NCBI RefSeq assembly: GCF_900079725.1
Contig: NZ_LT599032.1
Coordinates: 4,832,054 to 4,896,053, forward strand
DNA length: 64,000 nt
Source: an uncultured Dysgonomonas sp.
Lineage (GTDB): Bacteria; Bacteroidota; Bacteroidia; Bacteroidales; Dysgonomonadaceae
Reading direction: 5' to 3'
The translations under genes were made by a program, and so were the position numbers. Below are positions 19,603-29,467 of this stretch, piece by piece. The notes under the pieces were generated by a model. That model was not told the DNA's origin, made no database searches, and was given only the letters and a program-made list of their open reading frames with translations. The number at the start of each line of letters is the position of its first letter. The stretch's first letter is position 1.

Positions 19603-19641
19603 ATCCGGCATGATGCCAGATGACTTGTCATCGTGCCGGAT
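19603..19641 (+). other. Strong intra-operon hairpin after susD 2
   Basis: ATCCGGCATGATG and CATCGTGCCGGAT can pair over 13 bases with one wobble across a 13-base loop; an alternative inner hairpin GATGACTTGTCATC is also possible. No T-tract follows, so it is unlikely to be a full terminator. It separates the transporter genes from the enzyme genes and may stabilise the upstream mRNA or lower downstream transcription. Confidence 0.5.
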
Positions 19642-19673
19642 ACTATTAGCAATATAAAAGATATATATCAGAA

Positions 19674-22157
19674 ATGAAACGATTGTTACTTGCCATAACC
19701 ATTATCTTATTAATGGCATGTTCTATACATGCCCGAACGAAAACCACATTGACCAAAGGGTGGAAATTTTCGCGGACAGATAATATAGAAGCTATCAAGC
19801 AGGATTTTGATGATGCTCATTGGCAGTCAGTATCTGTTCCTCACGACTGGGCGATATATGGCCCGTTCGACATCAACAATGATCCTCAGTTTGTTGCCAT
19901 AGAACAAGACGGAGAAACACATGCCTCTTTGAAACCCGGACGTACAGGCGCACTGCCCTTTGTAGGTGTTGGTTGGTACAGACTAAAATTCGATGCTAAA
20001 GACTTTGTGGCAGGCAAAAAAGCGAATATACTGTTCGATGGGGCAATGAGCAATGCAAAAGTTTATCTGAATGGAAAAGAGATAGGATATTGGCCTTATG
20101 GTTACAACAGTTTCCATTTCGATATCACTCCCTATCTGAAAGAAAAAGATAATTTACTGGCTGTCCGATTAGAAAATTATCCTGAATCGTCACGATGGTA
20201 TCCGGGGGCAGGGCTTTACAGGAATGTACATCTGATAGTTACAGATGAGGTTCATATACCCGTATGGGGTACATATCTGACAACTCCTGTTGTAGAGAAA
20301 GAGTATGCTAAAGTGAAACTGTTCACTTCTGTCGAATATCCGGGCAAAGCCTATTCCAGATTAGTATTAAAAACCGTAATTAAAGATATGTCAGGAAAAA
20401 TTGTGACAGAAAATAATGCACAATTAACAAAGACTGACCTCAATACCTTTGAACAAAACTTTACAATAAAATCTCCATCTCTTTGGACTCCGGATACGCC
20501 GGTTCTCTATTGGGCTGAGTCTGAAATCTATGTCGATGGTGTTTTAAAAGATACTTATGCTACTCGTTTTGGTATTCGAAAATTAGAGATAATACCCAAT
20601 AAGGGTATGCTCTTAAATGGCGAATTTTTAAAATTCAAAGGGGTATGCCTTCATCACGATCTGGGACCTCTTGGTGCTGCCGTCAATACAAGCGCTATTC
20701 GCCGTCAACTGCTAATAATGAAAGAGATGGGAGTTAACGCAGTAAGGACGTCGCACAATATGCCGGCACCTGAACTTATAGAGCTGTGCGACGAATTAGG
20801 TTTGATGGTAATGGTAGAAACATTTGATGAATGGCAGACTCCTAAAATGAAAAATGGGTACAATATCTATTTCAATGAGTGGGCAGAACGTGACTTAATA
20901 AATGTTCTTCACCATTTCCGAAACAATCCGTCTGTAGTTATGTGGTGCATAGGGAATGAAGTTCCTGACCAAGCAAACTATGAAGGGGCAAAAATAGCCC
21001 GTTGGCTACAAGATATATGTCATAGGGAAGACCCTACGCGATTGGTAACAATGGGTATCGACCAGGTGCAGAATGCAATAAAAACTCATTCAGCTTCCAT
21101 CCTCGACGTAGTAGGATTCAATTATAGAACTCATTTGTATAAGAAGGCTTATGAAGAACTTCCTCAGCAAATATTAATGGGTAGTGAGACCGCATCTACT
21201 TTCAGTTCGCGTGGAACATATCACTTTCCGGTCGAGCGTACAATAAATAGAGTAAGAGAAGATAATCAGTCGTCAGGCTACGACCTGGATTGTGGGAGTT
21301 GGTCTAACCTCCCCGAAGATGATTTTGTTCTCCATGACGACTATGACTGGTGTATCGGAGAATTTGTATGGACGGGTTTCGATTATCTTGGTGAGCCTAC
21401 GCCTTATCATGAAGTCTGGCCCAATCACAGTTCCCTGTTTGGTATAGTAGATTTAGCCGGACTACCCAAGGACAGATATTATCTTTACCGTAGCCACTGG
21501 AGGCCAACCGAAGAGACTTTGCATATACTGCCTCACTGGACATGGCCCGGACGTGAAGGGAAAGTAACCCCTGTATTTGTGTATACCAATCATCCTGCGG
21601 CCGAATTGTTTATCAATGGCAAAAGTCAGGGGCGTATTTCCAAAGATTTGTCTATGACCGAGAAAGAAACAGATAATGAGCAAGCCGCCCGGAAATTGAA
21701 GCGTCAAAAGCGTTATCGCCTGATGTGGATGGATGTTAAATACGAACCGGGTGCAATAAAAGTAATAGCATATGATAAGGATGGGAACGCAGTATCAGAA
21801 AAAGAAGTTCATACAGCCGGAAGGCCCCATAAAATAGAACTCTCGGCAGATAAGACTGTTATCGATGCTAATGGACAAGATCTAGCGTTCATCACGGTTA
21901 AAGTGGTTGATAAAGATGGAAACCTATGTCCCGAAGCTAGCCATAGCGTATTGTTTGAGGTGTCCGGAGCAGGTACTTTCCGCGCAGCATCTAATGGCGA
22001 CCCTACAAATTTAGAACAATTTCATCTACCGCGAATGAGTTTGTTCAAAGGTCAATTAGTCGCTATTGTTCAATCAGATGAGGATACAGGTAATATTGTG
22101 TTTGAAGCCTCAGTCAAAGGTATAGGAAAAGCAAAATTGGAACTTAATTCTAAATAG
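19674..22157 (+). CDS. Glycoside hydrolase family 2, probable beta-galactosidase-like exo-enzyme
   Basis: An 827-residue GH2 enzyme with the usual order: jelly-roll sugar-binding domain (about 25-190, VPHDWAIYGPF, GVGWYRLKF, NSFHFDITPYL), immunoglobulin-like domain (~195-300), TIM barrel (~305-615), then DUF4982-like and C-terminal beta domains. The acid/base is E429 in MWCIGNE and the nucleophile is E505 in ILMGSE. FDYLGEPTPYHEVWP is typical of the beta-galactosidase-like branch. It retains configuration and would remove a terminal beta-galactosyl or related residue such as beta-glucuronosyl; the substrate is not fixed by sequence. LLMAC at residue 16 could be a lipobox, but cleavage after SIHA is also possible. 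It follows the hairpin after susD 2. Confidence 0.9.
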   Translation: MKRLLLAITIILLMACSIHARTKTTLTKGWKFSRTDNIEAIKQDFDDAHWQSVSVPHDWAIYGPFDINNDPQFVAIEQDGETHASLKPGRTGALPFVGVGWYRLKFDAKDFVAGKKANILFDGAMSNAKVYLNGKEIGYWPYGYNSFHFDITPYLKEKDNLLAVRLENYPESSRWYPGAGLYRNVHLIVTDEVHIPVWGTYLTTPVVEKEYAKVKLFTSVEYPGKAYSRLVLKTVIKDMSGKIVTENNAQLTKTDLNTFEQNFTIKSPSLWTPDTPVLYWAESEIYVDGVLKDTYATRFGIRKLEIIPNKGMLLNGEFLKFKGVCLHHDLGPLGAAVNTSAIRRQLLIMKEMGVNAVRTSHNMPAPELIELCDELGLMVMVETFDEWQTPKMKNGYNIYFNEWAERDLINVLHHFRNNPSVVMWCIGNEVPDQANYEGAKIARWLQDICHREDPTRLVTMGIDQVQNAIKTHSASILDVVGFNYRTHLYKKAYEELPQQILMGSETASTFSSRGTYHFPVERTINRVREDNQSSGYDLDCGSWSNLPEDDFVLHDDYDWCIGEFVWTGFDYLGEPTPYHEVWPNHSSLFGIVDLAGLPKDRYYLYRSHWRPTEETLHILPHWTWPGREGKVTPVFVYTNHPAAELFINGKSQGRISKDLSMTEKETDNEQAARKLKRQKRYRLMWMDVKYEPGAIKVIAYDKDGNAVSEKEVHTAGRPHKIELSADKTVIDANGQDLAFITVKVVDKDGNLCPEASHSVLFEVSGAGTFRAASNGDPTNLEQFHLPRMSLFKGQLVAIVQSDEDTGNIVFEASVKGIGKAKLELNSK

Positions 22158-22264
22158 AAAAAGGGCCGAAACCTAAAAAAAGTACACTGGGAAGGGGTAT
22201 AAATTCAATAATAAATTGTATTTTATCGATTAAACCTATGAATTGAATAAAAATAATATATTCC

Positions 22265-25200
22265 ATGAAAAAAACAATTCAACTATTCTTAATTACGGTC
22301 ATTTCGTTATTCCTTTCCTGTAAGGGTAATGACAATGCAGAACCCTCACTGGCTGAAATACGGGATGCTTTCCGGGAAGTACCCCAAAACACCCAGATAG
22401 CAGTCTATTGGTATTGGATTTCAGATAATATTTCGGAAGAAGGAGTTATTAAAGACCTGGAAGCGATGAAAAAAGCCGGAATCAACCGTGCTTTCATTGG
22501 AAATATCGGATTAGATGATATCACCTATGGAGAACATAAACTTTTTTCGGAAGGCTGGTGGAAAATAATGCACACAGCGTTGAAAAAAGCTTCGGAACTT
22601 AATATCGAAATAGGTATTTTCAATAGCCCGGGCTGGAGCCAGTCCGGAGGTCCTTGGGTAAAACCTGAAGAAAGTATGCGCTATCTCGCCTCATCAGAAC
22701 TTGTGGTGGAAGGGCCTGTAGAATTGAATGATAAATTACCCGAAGTAGGGGAAAGGGCTCAGGATGTAAGAGTAATAGCATATCCTTTACCCGATACCGA
22801 AGAAAGTAAAAAATGGCAGGCGGCAAAGAAACATGGAGCCAGTCTCAATCTCGATATGCATATGTCGGGCAAACATCCTGTACGCAGCCTTATTATTCAG
22901 GTAGACAGACCGATTCTTACCCCGGCATCATTGTATTGCAAAGAGAATGGAGAATATAAGTTACTGAAAGATTTTACAATAGATAGAAGCAATATGCAAA
23001 TGAATGTGGGTTTTGATCCTTTAGCTCCAATTGTAATTTCTCTACCAGAAATTAAAGCTACGGACTATCGTCTGGTATTGCCCGAAGATGGTAATGTCGG
23101 TTTTGAAGCAACCCTTTCATCTTTACCTATGGTCGAGCGTTATCCCGAAAAAACTCTTGCAAAGATGTTCCAGACTCCGCTTCCGTTGTGGCATGATTAT
23201 CTGTGGGAAAAACAACCTATGGTAACAGAAGAATCTATATTGGTTGATCCAAGTAGGGTAGTAGATATAACTTCTAATTTCAATGATGGAAAACTAAAAT
23301 GGAATGTACCTGAAGGAAAATGGAAAATACTGAGAACCGCAATGCGCTCTACAACAACGACTAACGGACCGGCCAGCCCCGAAGGACTTGGTTTGGAGAT
23401 AGATAAAATGAGTAAGACGCACGTAGCAACTCATTTCGATGCTTTTATCGGAGAGATATTGCGCCGTATTCCGGCCGAAGACCGTACATCCTTTAAAGTT
23501 GTGGTTCAGGATAGTTACGAAACCGGAGGACAAAATTGGACTGATGACATGGCTGAACGTTTCTTGGAAGTTTATGGCTATGATCCTATACCGTTTTTAC
23601 CTGTATTAAGAGGTACTGTAGTTGGCAGTCCGGATTTATCGGATCGCTTTTTATGGGATCTTCGTCGCCTGATTGCCGACAGGGTTTCGTATGATTATGT
23701 GGGCGGACTTCGGGACGAGAGCCACAAGCATGGATTGGTGACATGGCTCGAAAATTACGGACACTGGGGATTCCCCGGAGAGTTTCTCCAATATGGAGGA
23801 CAATCCGATGAAGTTGCCGGAGAGTATTGGAGCGAAGGTTCTTTGGGTGATATAGAAAATCGTGCGGCTTCATCCTGTGCTCATATCTATGGTAAGCGTA
23901 ATGTCTGGGCAGAGTCATTTACGGCTGCAGGCGCCGGCTTCAGCCGATACCCGTATCTGATGAAGCAGCGAGGTGACCGTTTCTTTACGGAGGGTATAAA
24001 TAGTACACTTTTGCATGTTTATATACAGCAACCATACGAAGATCGCAATCCGGGCATGAGTGCATGGTTTGGAAACGAATTTAATCGTAAAAATACATGG
24101 TTTGAACATATCGATCTATTTACAAATTACCTCAAGCGGACAAACTTTATGCTTCAGCAAGGACAGTATATTGCCGATGTAGCTTACTTTATAGGAGAGG
24201 ATGCTCCTAAAATGACCGGGATATGCGATCCGGCACTTCCTTCCGGCTATTCGTTCGACTATATCAATGGAGAAGTTCTGATGACCCGTTCAACGGTGCG
24301 GGATGGCAAACTTATACTGGAAAGTGGCATGGAATATAAGGTACTTGTATTACCTAAACTGAATACAATGCGTCCCGAATTACTCGTAAAAATAGAAGAG
24401 ATGGTTCGTCAGGGACTTGTAATTCTTGGGCCGGCACCAGAGTCTTCCCCTAGTATGAAAGACTATCCCGAAGCAGATAAGAAAGTGAAAGAACTTGCAA
24501 CCGGATTATGGGCTGATTTAATCTCGGGAAGCCACCGCCAATATGGAAAAGGATATGTTTTCAATGATGGCAACTCTTTGGAAAATGTATTCTCGACCCT
24601 CTCAGTTACACCCGATTTTAGTGTATCGGGAGATGGCAAGCAGATACTTTTCATTCATCGCAAACTGAAAGATGCGGATATATATTTTGTCTCAAATCAA
24701 CGGGAACAAAAAGTCTCTTTCGATGCTACATTCCGTGCAACAAACAGTTCTCCCGAATTATGGGATGCCCTGACAGGAGAAACTCGATTACTTCCCGAAT
24801 ACTCAGTTGATGGGGCAACAACCACGATGCCATTGGAACTGGAAGCCTACGGCAGTGCATTTATTATTTTCAATAGAGAGAATAGTGAAAAATCCGTTTC
24901 AGGCAAAAACTTCCCTCCCGAGAAAATTATAACCACTATTGAAACTCCATGGGAAGTGACATTCAACGGAATTGTAGCACCTGAGTCGTCTGTAATTTTC
25001 GAGAAATTATATGACTGGAAAGAATCGTCTGACCCTCAAATTAAATATTTCTCTGGTACAGCCCGCTACAAAACGACTATCGACATGAAATCCATCCCTG
25101 ATAACCAGTTGTATATCGACCTCGGGAAAGTAATGGTAATGGGTAAAGTTTTCATCAATGGAAACTATGCCGGCGGTGTATGGACTTACCCGTACAGAGT

Positions 25201-25426
25201 AAATATCTCGAAATGGATAAAGGAAGGTGAGAATACAATCGAAGTCGAAGTCTCAAATAACTGGATAAACCGCCTTATAGGCGATCAGCAGTTACCTACT
25301 GAGCAACGTAAGACATGGACTCCGGTGAATCCATGGAATAGCTCTTCCGAATTACAATCTTCGGGTCTGTTAGGGCCTGTGACCGTACAGTCATTCGACT
25401 ATTTTATGGATTCAAGTAAAGAATAA
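22265..25426 (+). CDS. GH106 family alpha-L-rhamnosidase-like lipoprotein
   Basis: A 1,053-residue enzyme with a lipobox (C19 in LFLSC). The opening YWYWISDNISEEGVIKDLE and FNSPGWSQSGGPWVKPE, the middle VVVQDSYETGGQNWTDDM and NVWAESFTAAGAGFSRYP, and the C-terminal beta-sandwich ending SSELQSSGLLGPV are characteristic of GH106. The length is normal for the family. Known GH106 members are exo-alpha-L-rhamnosidases acting on pectin side chains, arabinogalactan and related glycans. With the GH78 member downstream, it gives PUL 1 two unrelated rhamnosidase folds, suggesting two rhamnose linkages. It is spaced 107 bp from the GH2 gene with no clear terminator between. Confidence 0.88.
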   Translation: MKKTIQLFLITVISLFLSCKGNDNAEPSLAEIRDAFREVPQNTQIAVYWYWISDNISEEGVIKDLEAMKKAGINRAFIGNIGLDDITYGEHKLFSEGWWKIMHTALKKASELNIEIGIFNSPGWSQSGGPWVKPEESMRYLASSELVVEGPVELNDKLPEVGERAQDVRVIAYPLPDTEESKKWQAAKKHGASLNLDMHMSGKHPVRSLIIQVDRPILTPASLYCKENGEYKLLKDFTIDRSNMQMNVGFDPLAPIVISLPEIKATDYRLVLPEDGNVGFEATLSSLPMVERYPEKTLAKMFQTPLPLWHDYLWEKQPMVTEESILVDPSRVVDITSNFNDGKLKWNVPEGKWKILRTAMRSTTTTNGPASPEGLGLEIDKMSKTHVATHFDAFIGEILRRIPAEDRTSFKVVVQDSYETGGQNWTDDMAERFLEVYGYDPIPFLPVLRGTVVGSPDLSDRFLWDLRRLIADRVSYDYVGGLRDESHKHGLVTWLENYGHWGFPGEFLQYGGQSDEVAGEYWSEGSLGDIENRAASSCAHIYGKRNVWAESFTAAGAGFSRYPYLMKQRGDRFFTEGINSTLLHVYIQQPYEDRNPGMSAWFGNEFNRKNTWFEHIDLFTNYLKRTNFMLQQGQYIADVAYFIGEDAPKMTGICDPALPSGYSFDYINGEVLMTRSTVRDGKLILESGMEYKVLVLPKLNTMRPELLVKIEEMVRQGLVILGPAPESSPSMKDYPEADKKVKELATGLWADLISGSHRQYGKGYVFNDGNSLENVFSTLSVTPDFSVSGDGKQILFIHRKLKDADIYFVSNQREQKVSFDATFRATNSSPELWDALTGETRLLPEYSVDGATTTMPLELEAYGSAFIIFNRENSEKSVSGKNFPPEKIITTIETPWEVTFNGIVAPESSVIFEKLYDWKESSDPQIKYFSGTARYKTTIDMKSIPDNQLYIDLGKVMVMGKVFINGNYAGGVWTYPYRVNISKWIKEGENTIEVEVSNNWINRLIGDQQLPTEQRKTWTPVNPWNSSSELQSSGLLGPVTVQSFDYFMDSSKE

Positions 25427-25455
25427 TCAGAAGAAAATTAAATAAAGAAAATATT

Positions 25456-27114
25456 ATGCAAATTAAATATATTTTGAGCATCATGACCTGCTTATTACTT
25501 ATGAGCGGCTCTTGCGATGGCAATAATGATAATGAAGATATCACTGTTCCTATTCCAAACAATGGAGAACCAACTACTTATTATATAAGTAGCTCTATTG
25601 GAGCTGATACGAATCCGGGAACTTCAGCAGCTCCCTGGAGAACATTGGATAAGATTAATCAAGTAACTTTTAATCCGGGAGATAAAATTCTTCTTAAATC
25701 AGGAGATTCGTGGAACGGGCCTATCACTATATCTTCAAAATTTACAGGAACGGAGATTCTACCGATAGTAATTTCTTCATATGGAGAAGGTAATAAGCCT
25801 AATATAAAAGCTAGTACAGGAACTGCAATACTTACAATAAACAATTCGGATTATCTGCAAGTAGAAAATATAGATATAGGCAACGGCCCCGGTTATGGGC
25901 TGATATTTGGAGTCACAGATAATAAAAAACATGGTAATATCAAGGTAAAAAACGTTCATGTACATGATGTGCCTATTGCCGGAATATTCTTCAATGATGG
26001 TAAATTTAATAATTATAATATAGACATAGTTTCATGTACAGCCGATAATGTAGAAATGCTGTTTGCCATATCCAGTGGTGAGAATGTAAATATATCTGAC
26101 TGTGTGGCAAACAATTGTATATATGGTGGATTCTCCATTATTTCCGTCAAAGGAGGGACTATCGATAATTGCAAAGTACTGAATTGTGGTACAGGTAATT
26201 ACCCGAATGGTGCTTGTGGTATTTTCCTTGGCATTAATGACGGTTTTGTAATCAGCAATACAGAAATAGCCTATCAAAAACGGCAGGCGGATAATCCCGA
26301 TGCTGAGGCTATTGATTTCGAAAGAGACAATAAAAATGTTACTGTAAAAAATTGCTATATGCACGACAACGATGGTTGTGCCATCATGTTCTTTGATAAT
26401 ATGAAGGGATTGGTCAATGAAGACTGTATTATTGAAGACTGTGTATTTGAAAACAATAGCCTGAACGCTTCCTCTCCCCGTGGATTTGAAATCAGCTTCT
26501 CCCGGCTCGATTGCAATAATAATGGAACCATTCGTAACAACACATTTAAACTCAATCCCGGTATACAGTTTATCACCACAGTAGACCCGTCTGTAACTGT
26601 TACAGGAAATAAGAACGATAAAGGTGAACCGTTGGAACTGGCATATGAAGCTGGTATACTTATATTTAACAATGCAGGATTCGAAGTTCCTGCTTTAGCC
26701 GAAGAATATCAATATCAGCCAAGTGGAGGTTATTGGACATTCAGGAAGAACTCCGGAATTTCGGTCAATGGCGGGGCATTTAATCCTCCTGCAATCAAGG
26801 AAGGCAAACAAATCGCCTTTTTACAGGGAGATGGTGAGATTTCAAACTATATCTACCTTTCAGCAGGCTCTTACAAATTATCTTTCTCGGCTGCATATCG
26901 CAATAGTTCGGGTATAGGACAGGGTGTTGCCATTTATATAAACAACAATAAAATTGGCGGTGATATATCCCTGACATCAGGAACAAATTTTGAAAATTAC
27001 GAAAGCGATTCATTCTCTGTAGAAACAGGTATAAACCTTATTGAAATACGTGGAACTTATACCGGAGATAAAACTGCATTTCTGGATAATATTAATGTGA
27101 AAAAACTCCCTTAA
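25456..27114 (+). CDS. Right-handed beta-helix lipoprotein with a C-terminal galactose-binding-like domain
   Basis: A 552-residue protein with a lipobox at C20 (MSGSC). Residues ~40-120 (TTYYISSSIGADTNPGT, PWRTLDKINQV, GDKILLKSGDSW) are the usual N-cap of pectate-lyase-type beta-helix proteins. Helix repeats run to about 400 (for example IDNCKVLNC, KNCYMHDNDGCAIMF, IIEDCVFENNS). From ~405 a beta-sandwich follows (NAGFEVP, GGYWTFRKNSGISVNGG, IAFLQGDGEISNYIYL), resembling DUF642-like or CBM-like modules. The fold fits a polysaccharide lyase, glycosidase or esterase, but I cannot assign a family or catalytic residues. Lipidation and its place between GH106 and GH3 suggest a surface enzyme or binding protein that acts on the polymer before import. 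Confidence 0.85.
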   Translation: MQIKYILSIMTCLLLMSGSCDGNNDNEDITVPIPNNGEPTTYYISSSIGADTNPGTSAAPWRTLDKINQVTFNPGDKILLKSGDSWNGPITISSKFTGTEILPIVISSYGEGNKPNIKASTGTAILTINNSDYLQVENIDIGNGPGYGLIFGVTDNKKHGNIKVKNVHVHDVPIAGIFFNDGKFNNYNIDIVSCTADNVEMLFAISSGENVNISDCVANNCIYGGFSIISVKGGTIDNCKVLNCGTGNYPNGACGIFLGINDGFVISNTEIAYQKRQADNPDAEAIDFERDNKNVTVKNCYMHDNDGCAIMFFDNMKGLVNEDCIIEDCVFENNSLNASSPRGFEISFSRLDCNNNGTIRNNTFKLNPGIQFITTVDPSVTVTGNKNDKGEPLELAYEAGILIFNNAGFEVPALAEEYQYQPSGGYWTFRKNSGISVNGGAFNPPAIKEGKQIAFLQGDGEISNYIYLSAGSYKLSFSAAYRNSSGIGQGVAIYINNNKIGGDISLTSGTNFENYESDSFSVETGINLIEIRGTYTGDKTAFLDNINVKKLP

Positions 27115-27140
27115 AATCAAAATTGAAAATTAACTAACTA

Positions 27141-29450
27141 ATGAAATTCTTATTTTGTATTATATTATCTGTCTTCGCTATGGGAATGACAGCAGGCCAT
27201 CCTCATACCGGTTCTAAGAAAGACAAGGAACCTGAAATGAACAAATATATCAATAACCTTATCCGCCAAATGACTGTAGAAGAAAAGATTGGGCAGTTGA
27301 ATCTGATAAGTATCGACGGGTCTGTCATGACCGGGCCGGTAACAGAATCAGCTACAGGTGAACGGATAGCAAAGGGCGAAGTGGGAGCTTTGTTAAATAT
27401 TATGTCTCCTCCTAAAATACGCGAATTGCAGGATGCTGCGGTAAAAAACAGCCGTCTGGGCATTCCCCTTCTTTTCGGTATGGATGTTATTCACGGCTAT
27501 AATACGGTTTTCCCTATTTCATTGGGACTGTCCGCTACATGGAATCCCGAATCGATAGAAAAAGCAGCACGTATATCGGCTATAGAAGCGAGTGCACAAG
27601 GGGTATGCTGGACATTTAGTCCCATGGTGGATATTTCATACGATGCCCGATGGGGACGTGTAGCCGAGGGTAACGGGGAAGACCCTTATCTATCGAGCGA
27701 AATAACGAAAGCCTACATCAGAGGTTATCAGGGCGACCTTACACAAAACGACCAGATTATGGCTTGCGTAAAACATTTTGCTCTCTACGGTGCGCCCGAA
27801 GCCGGTAAAGATTACAATACAGTAGACATGAGCCGTATGCGTATGTTCAATGAATATTTTCCACCTTTCGAGGCTGCTGTTAAGGCTGGAGTAGGTAGCA
27901 TTATGACAGCTTTCAATGACGTGGAAGGCGTACCGGCTGCTGCAAATGAATGGCTTCTTAAAGATATTCTGCAACAACGATGGAGTTTTAACGGGCTGAT
28001 AGTCTCAGACTGGGATGCTGTACGGGAGATGACGGTGCATGGTATCGGAGATCTGCAAGAAGTCTCGGCTCGTGCCCTTAATGCAGGCTTGGATATGGAT
28101 ATGGCTAGTCAGGGTTTATCAGGAACACTGAAGAAATCACTGGCAGAAGGCAAAGTTAAAATATCGGATATAGACAATGCTTGCCGTCGGGTGTTGGAAG
28201 CAAAATACAAGCTGGGACTGTTTAATAACCCCTATAAATATTGTGATACAACCCGTGTAAGCACCGATATTTTTACAGCAGCTCACAGAGAGGAAGCCCG
28301 CAGAATTGCAGCGGAAAGTTTCGTATTATTGAAAAATGACAAAGAACTTTTACCTCTCGGCAAAAAAGGAACGATTGCAGTTATCGGTCCTTTAGCCGAC
28401 AACAAACCCAATATGTTGGGAACATGGTCGTTCGGAGCGAATTTGTATTCTCCGGTTTCTATTCTCGAAGGTTTGCAACAGCAGGTTGGAAATCATGTGA
28501 CTATATTGCATGCGAAAGGCAGCAATCTTACGTATGATAAAGAACTGGAAGATAGAGTCTCTCTAAACTGGGGAACACTATATAAACACTTTGACCGGGA
28601 CAACAGGACTGACGAACAACTCGAAGCCGAAGCATTGGAGATAGCTGGTCGTGCCGATGTAATTGTAGCTGTTATGGGTGAAGCGGCCGAAATGGCGGGA
28701 GAAGGCGCATCCCGTACAAATCTGGACATTCCCGATGCACAGAAAGACTTGTTAAAGAAATTGAAAGCCACAGGAAAACCTGTTGTACTACTATTGTGTG
28801 CAGGTCGCCCTATGACCCTTACATGGGAGAATGAAAATATAGATGCTATTCTGAATATATGGTTTCCCGGTACCGAAGCCGGACTCGCCGTAGCTGATGT
28901 CCTGTTTGGCGATAAAGAGCCGGAAGGCCGCTTAACCATGACTTTTCCGCGAAGTGTAGGGCAAGTTCCTATGAGATATAATTACAGACAGACTGGACGC
29001 CCGCCACATGCCGATGGCAGGATAGTGCCTTATGTTACGGGATATATAGATGAAACTCATCTGCCGCTCTATCATTTCGGATATGGCCTGGGATATACTT
29101 CTTTCAAATATGGAGAAGTGATGCTCGACAAGAAAGAAATAGACGCGAAAGGAACTGTAACGGCTAGTATAGAGATTACGAATACAGGCAACCGGAGCGG
29201 AAGCGAAGTCGTACAATTGTATATACGCGATATTGTAGGAACGGTTACCCGCCCCCTGAAAGAATTGAAAGGATTTAAAAAAATCCGTCTTGAAGCAGGG
29301 GAAAGAAAGGTGGTAAGTTTTACTATCGATGCTGAAATGCTGAAATTCTACAATAATAGACTCGAACATATCTTCGAACCTGGAGAGTTTGAAGTGATGA
29401 TAGGAGCTAATAGTAATAGCGTGAGCAGCAGTATATTCAGATTATTATAA
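27141..29450 (+). CDS. Glycoside hydrolase family 3, BglX-like beta-glucosidase
   Basis: A 769-residue periplasmic-type GH3 enzyme with a signal peptide. The N-terminal TIM-like domain (about 35-360) has MTVEEKIGQL, PLLFGMDVIHGY, FSPMVDISYDARWGRVAEGNGEDP and the nucleophile D290 in GLIVSDWD. The second domain (~390-610) contains GEAAEMAGEGASRTNLDIP, where the acid/base is expected. A fibronectin type III-like domain ends the protein (GSEVVQLYIRD). This layout matches bacterial BglX-type beta-glucosidases, which remove non-reducing terminal beta-glucose or beta-xylose. It sits between the beta-helix lipoprotein and GH78 with 17 to 26 bp spacing, clearly in the same transcript. Confidence 0.93.
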   Translation: MKFLFCIILSVFAMGMTAGHPHTGSKKDKEPEMNKYINNLIRQMTVEEKIGQLNLISIDGSVMTGPVTESATGERIAKGEVGALLNIMSPPKIRELQDAAVKNSRLGIPLLFGMDVIHGYNTVFPISLGLSATWNPESIEKAARISAIEASAQGVCWTFSPMVDISYDARWGRVAEGNGEDPYLSSEITKAYIRGYQGDLTQNDQIMACVKHFALYGAPEAGKDYNTVDMSRMRMFNEYFPPFEAAVKAGVGSIMTAFNDVEGVPAAANEWLLKDILQQRWSFNGLIVSDWDAVREMTVHGIGDLQEVSARALNAGLDMDMASQGLSGTLKKSLAEGKVKISDIDNACRRVLEAKYKLGLFNNPYKYCDTTRVSTDIFTAAHREEARRIAAESFVLLKNDKELLPLGKKGTIAVIGPLADNKPNMLGTWSFGANLYSPVSILEGLQQQVGNHVTILHAKGSNLTYDKELEDRVSLNWGTLYKHFDRDNRTDEQLEAEALEIAGRADVIVAVMGEAAEMAGEGASRTNLDIPDAQKDLLKKLKATGKPVVLLLCAGRPMTLTWENENIDAILNIWFPGTEAGLAVADVLFGDKEPEGRLTMTFPRSVGQVPMRYNYRQTGRPPHADGRIVPYVTGYIDETHLPLYHFGYGLGYTSFKYGEVMLDKKEIDAKGTVTASIEITNTGNRSGSEVVQLYIRDIVGTVTRPLKELKGFKKIRLEAGERKVVSFTIDAEMLKFYNNRLEHIFEPGEFEVMIGANSNSVSSSIFRLL

Positions 29451-29467
29451 TTTATAATTAGAAAATA

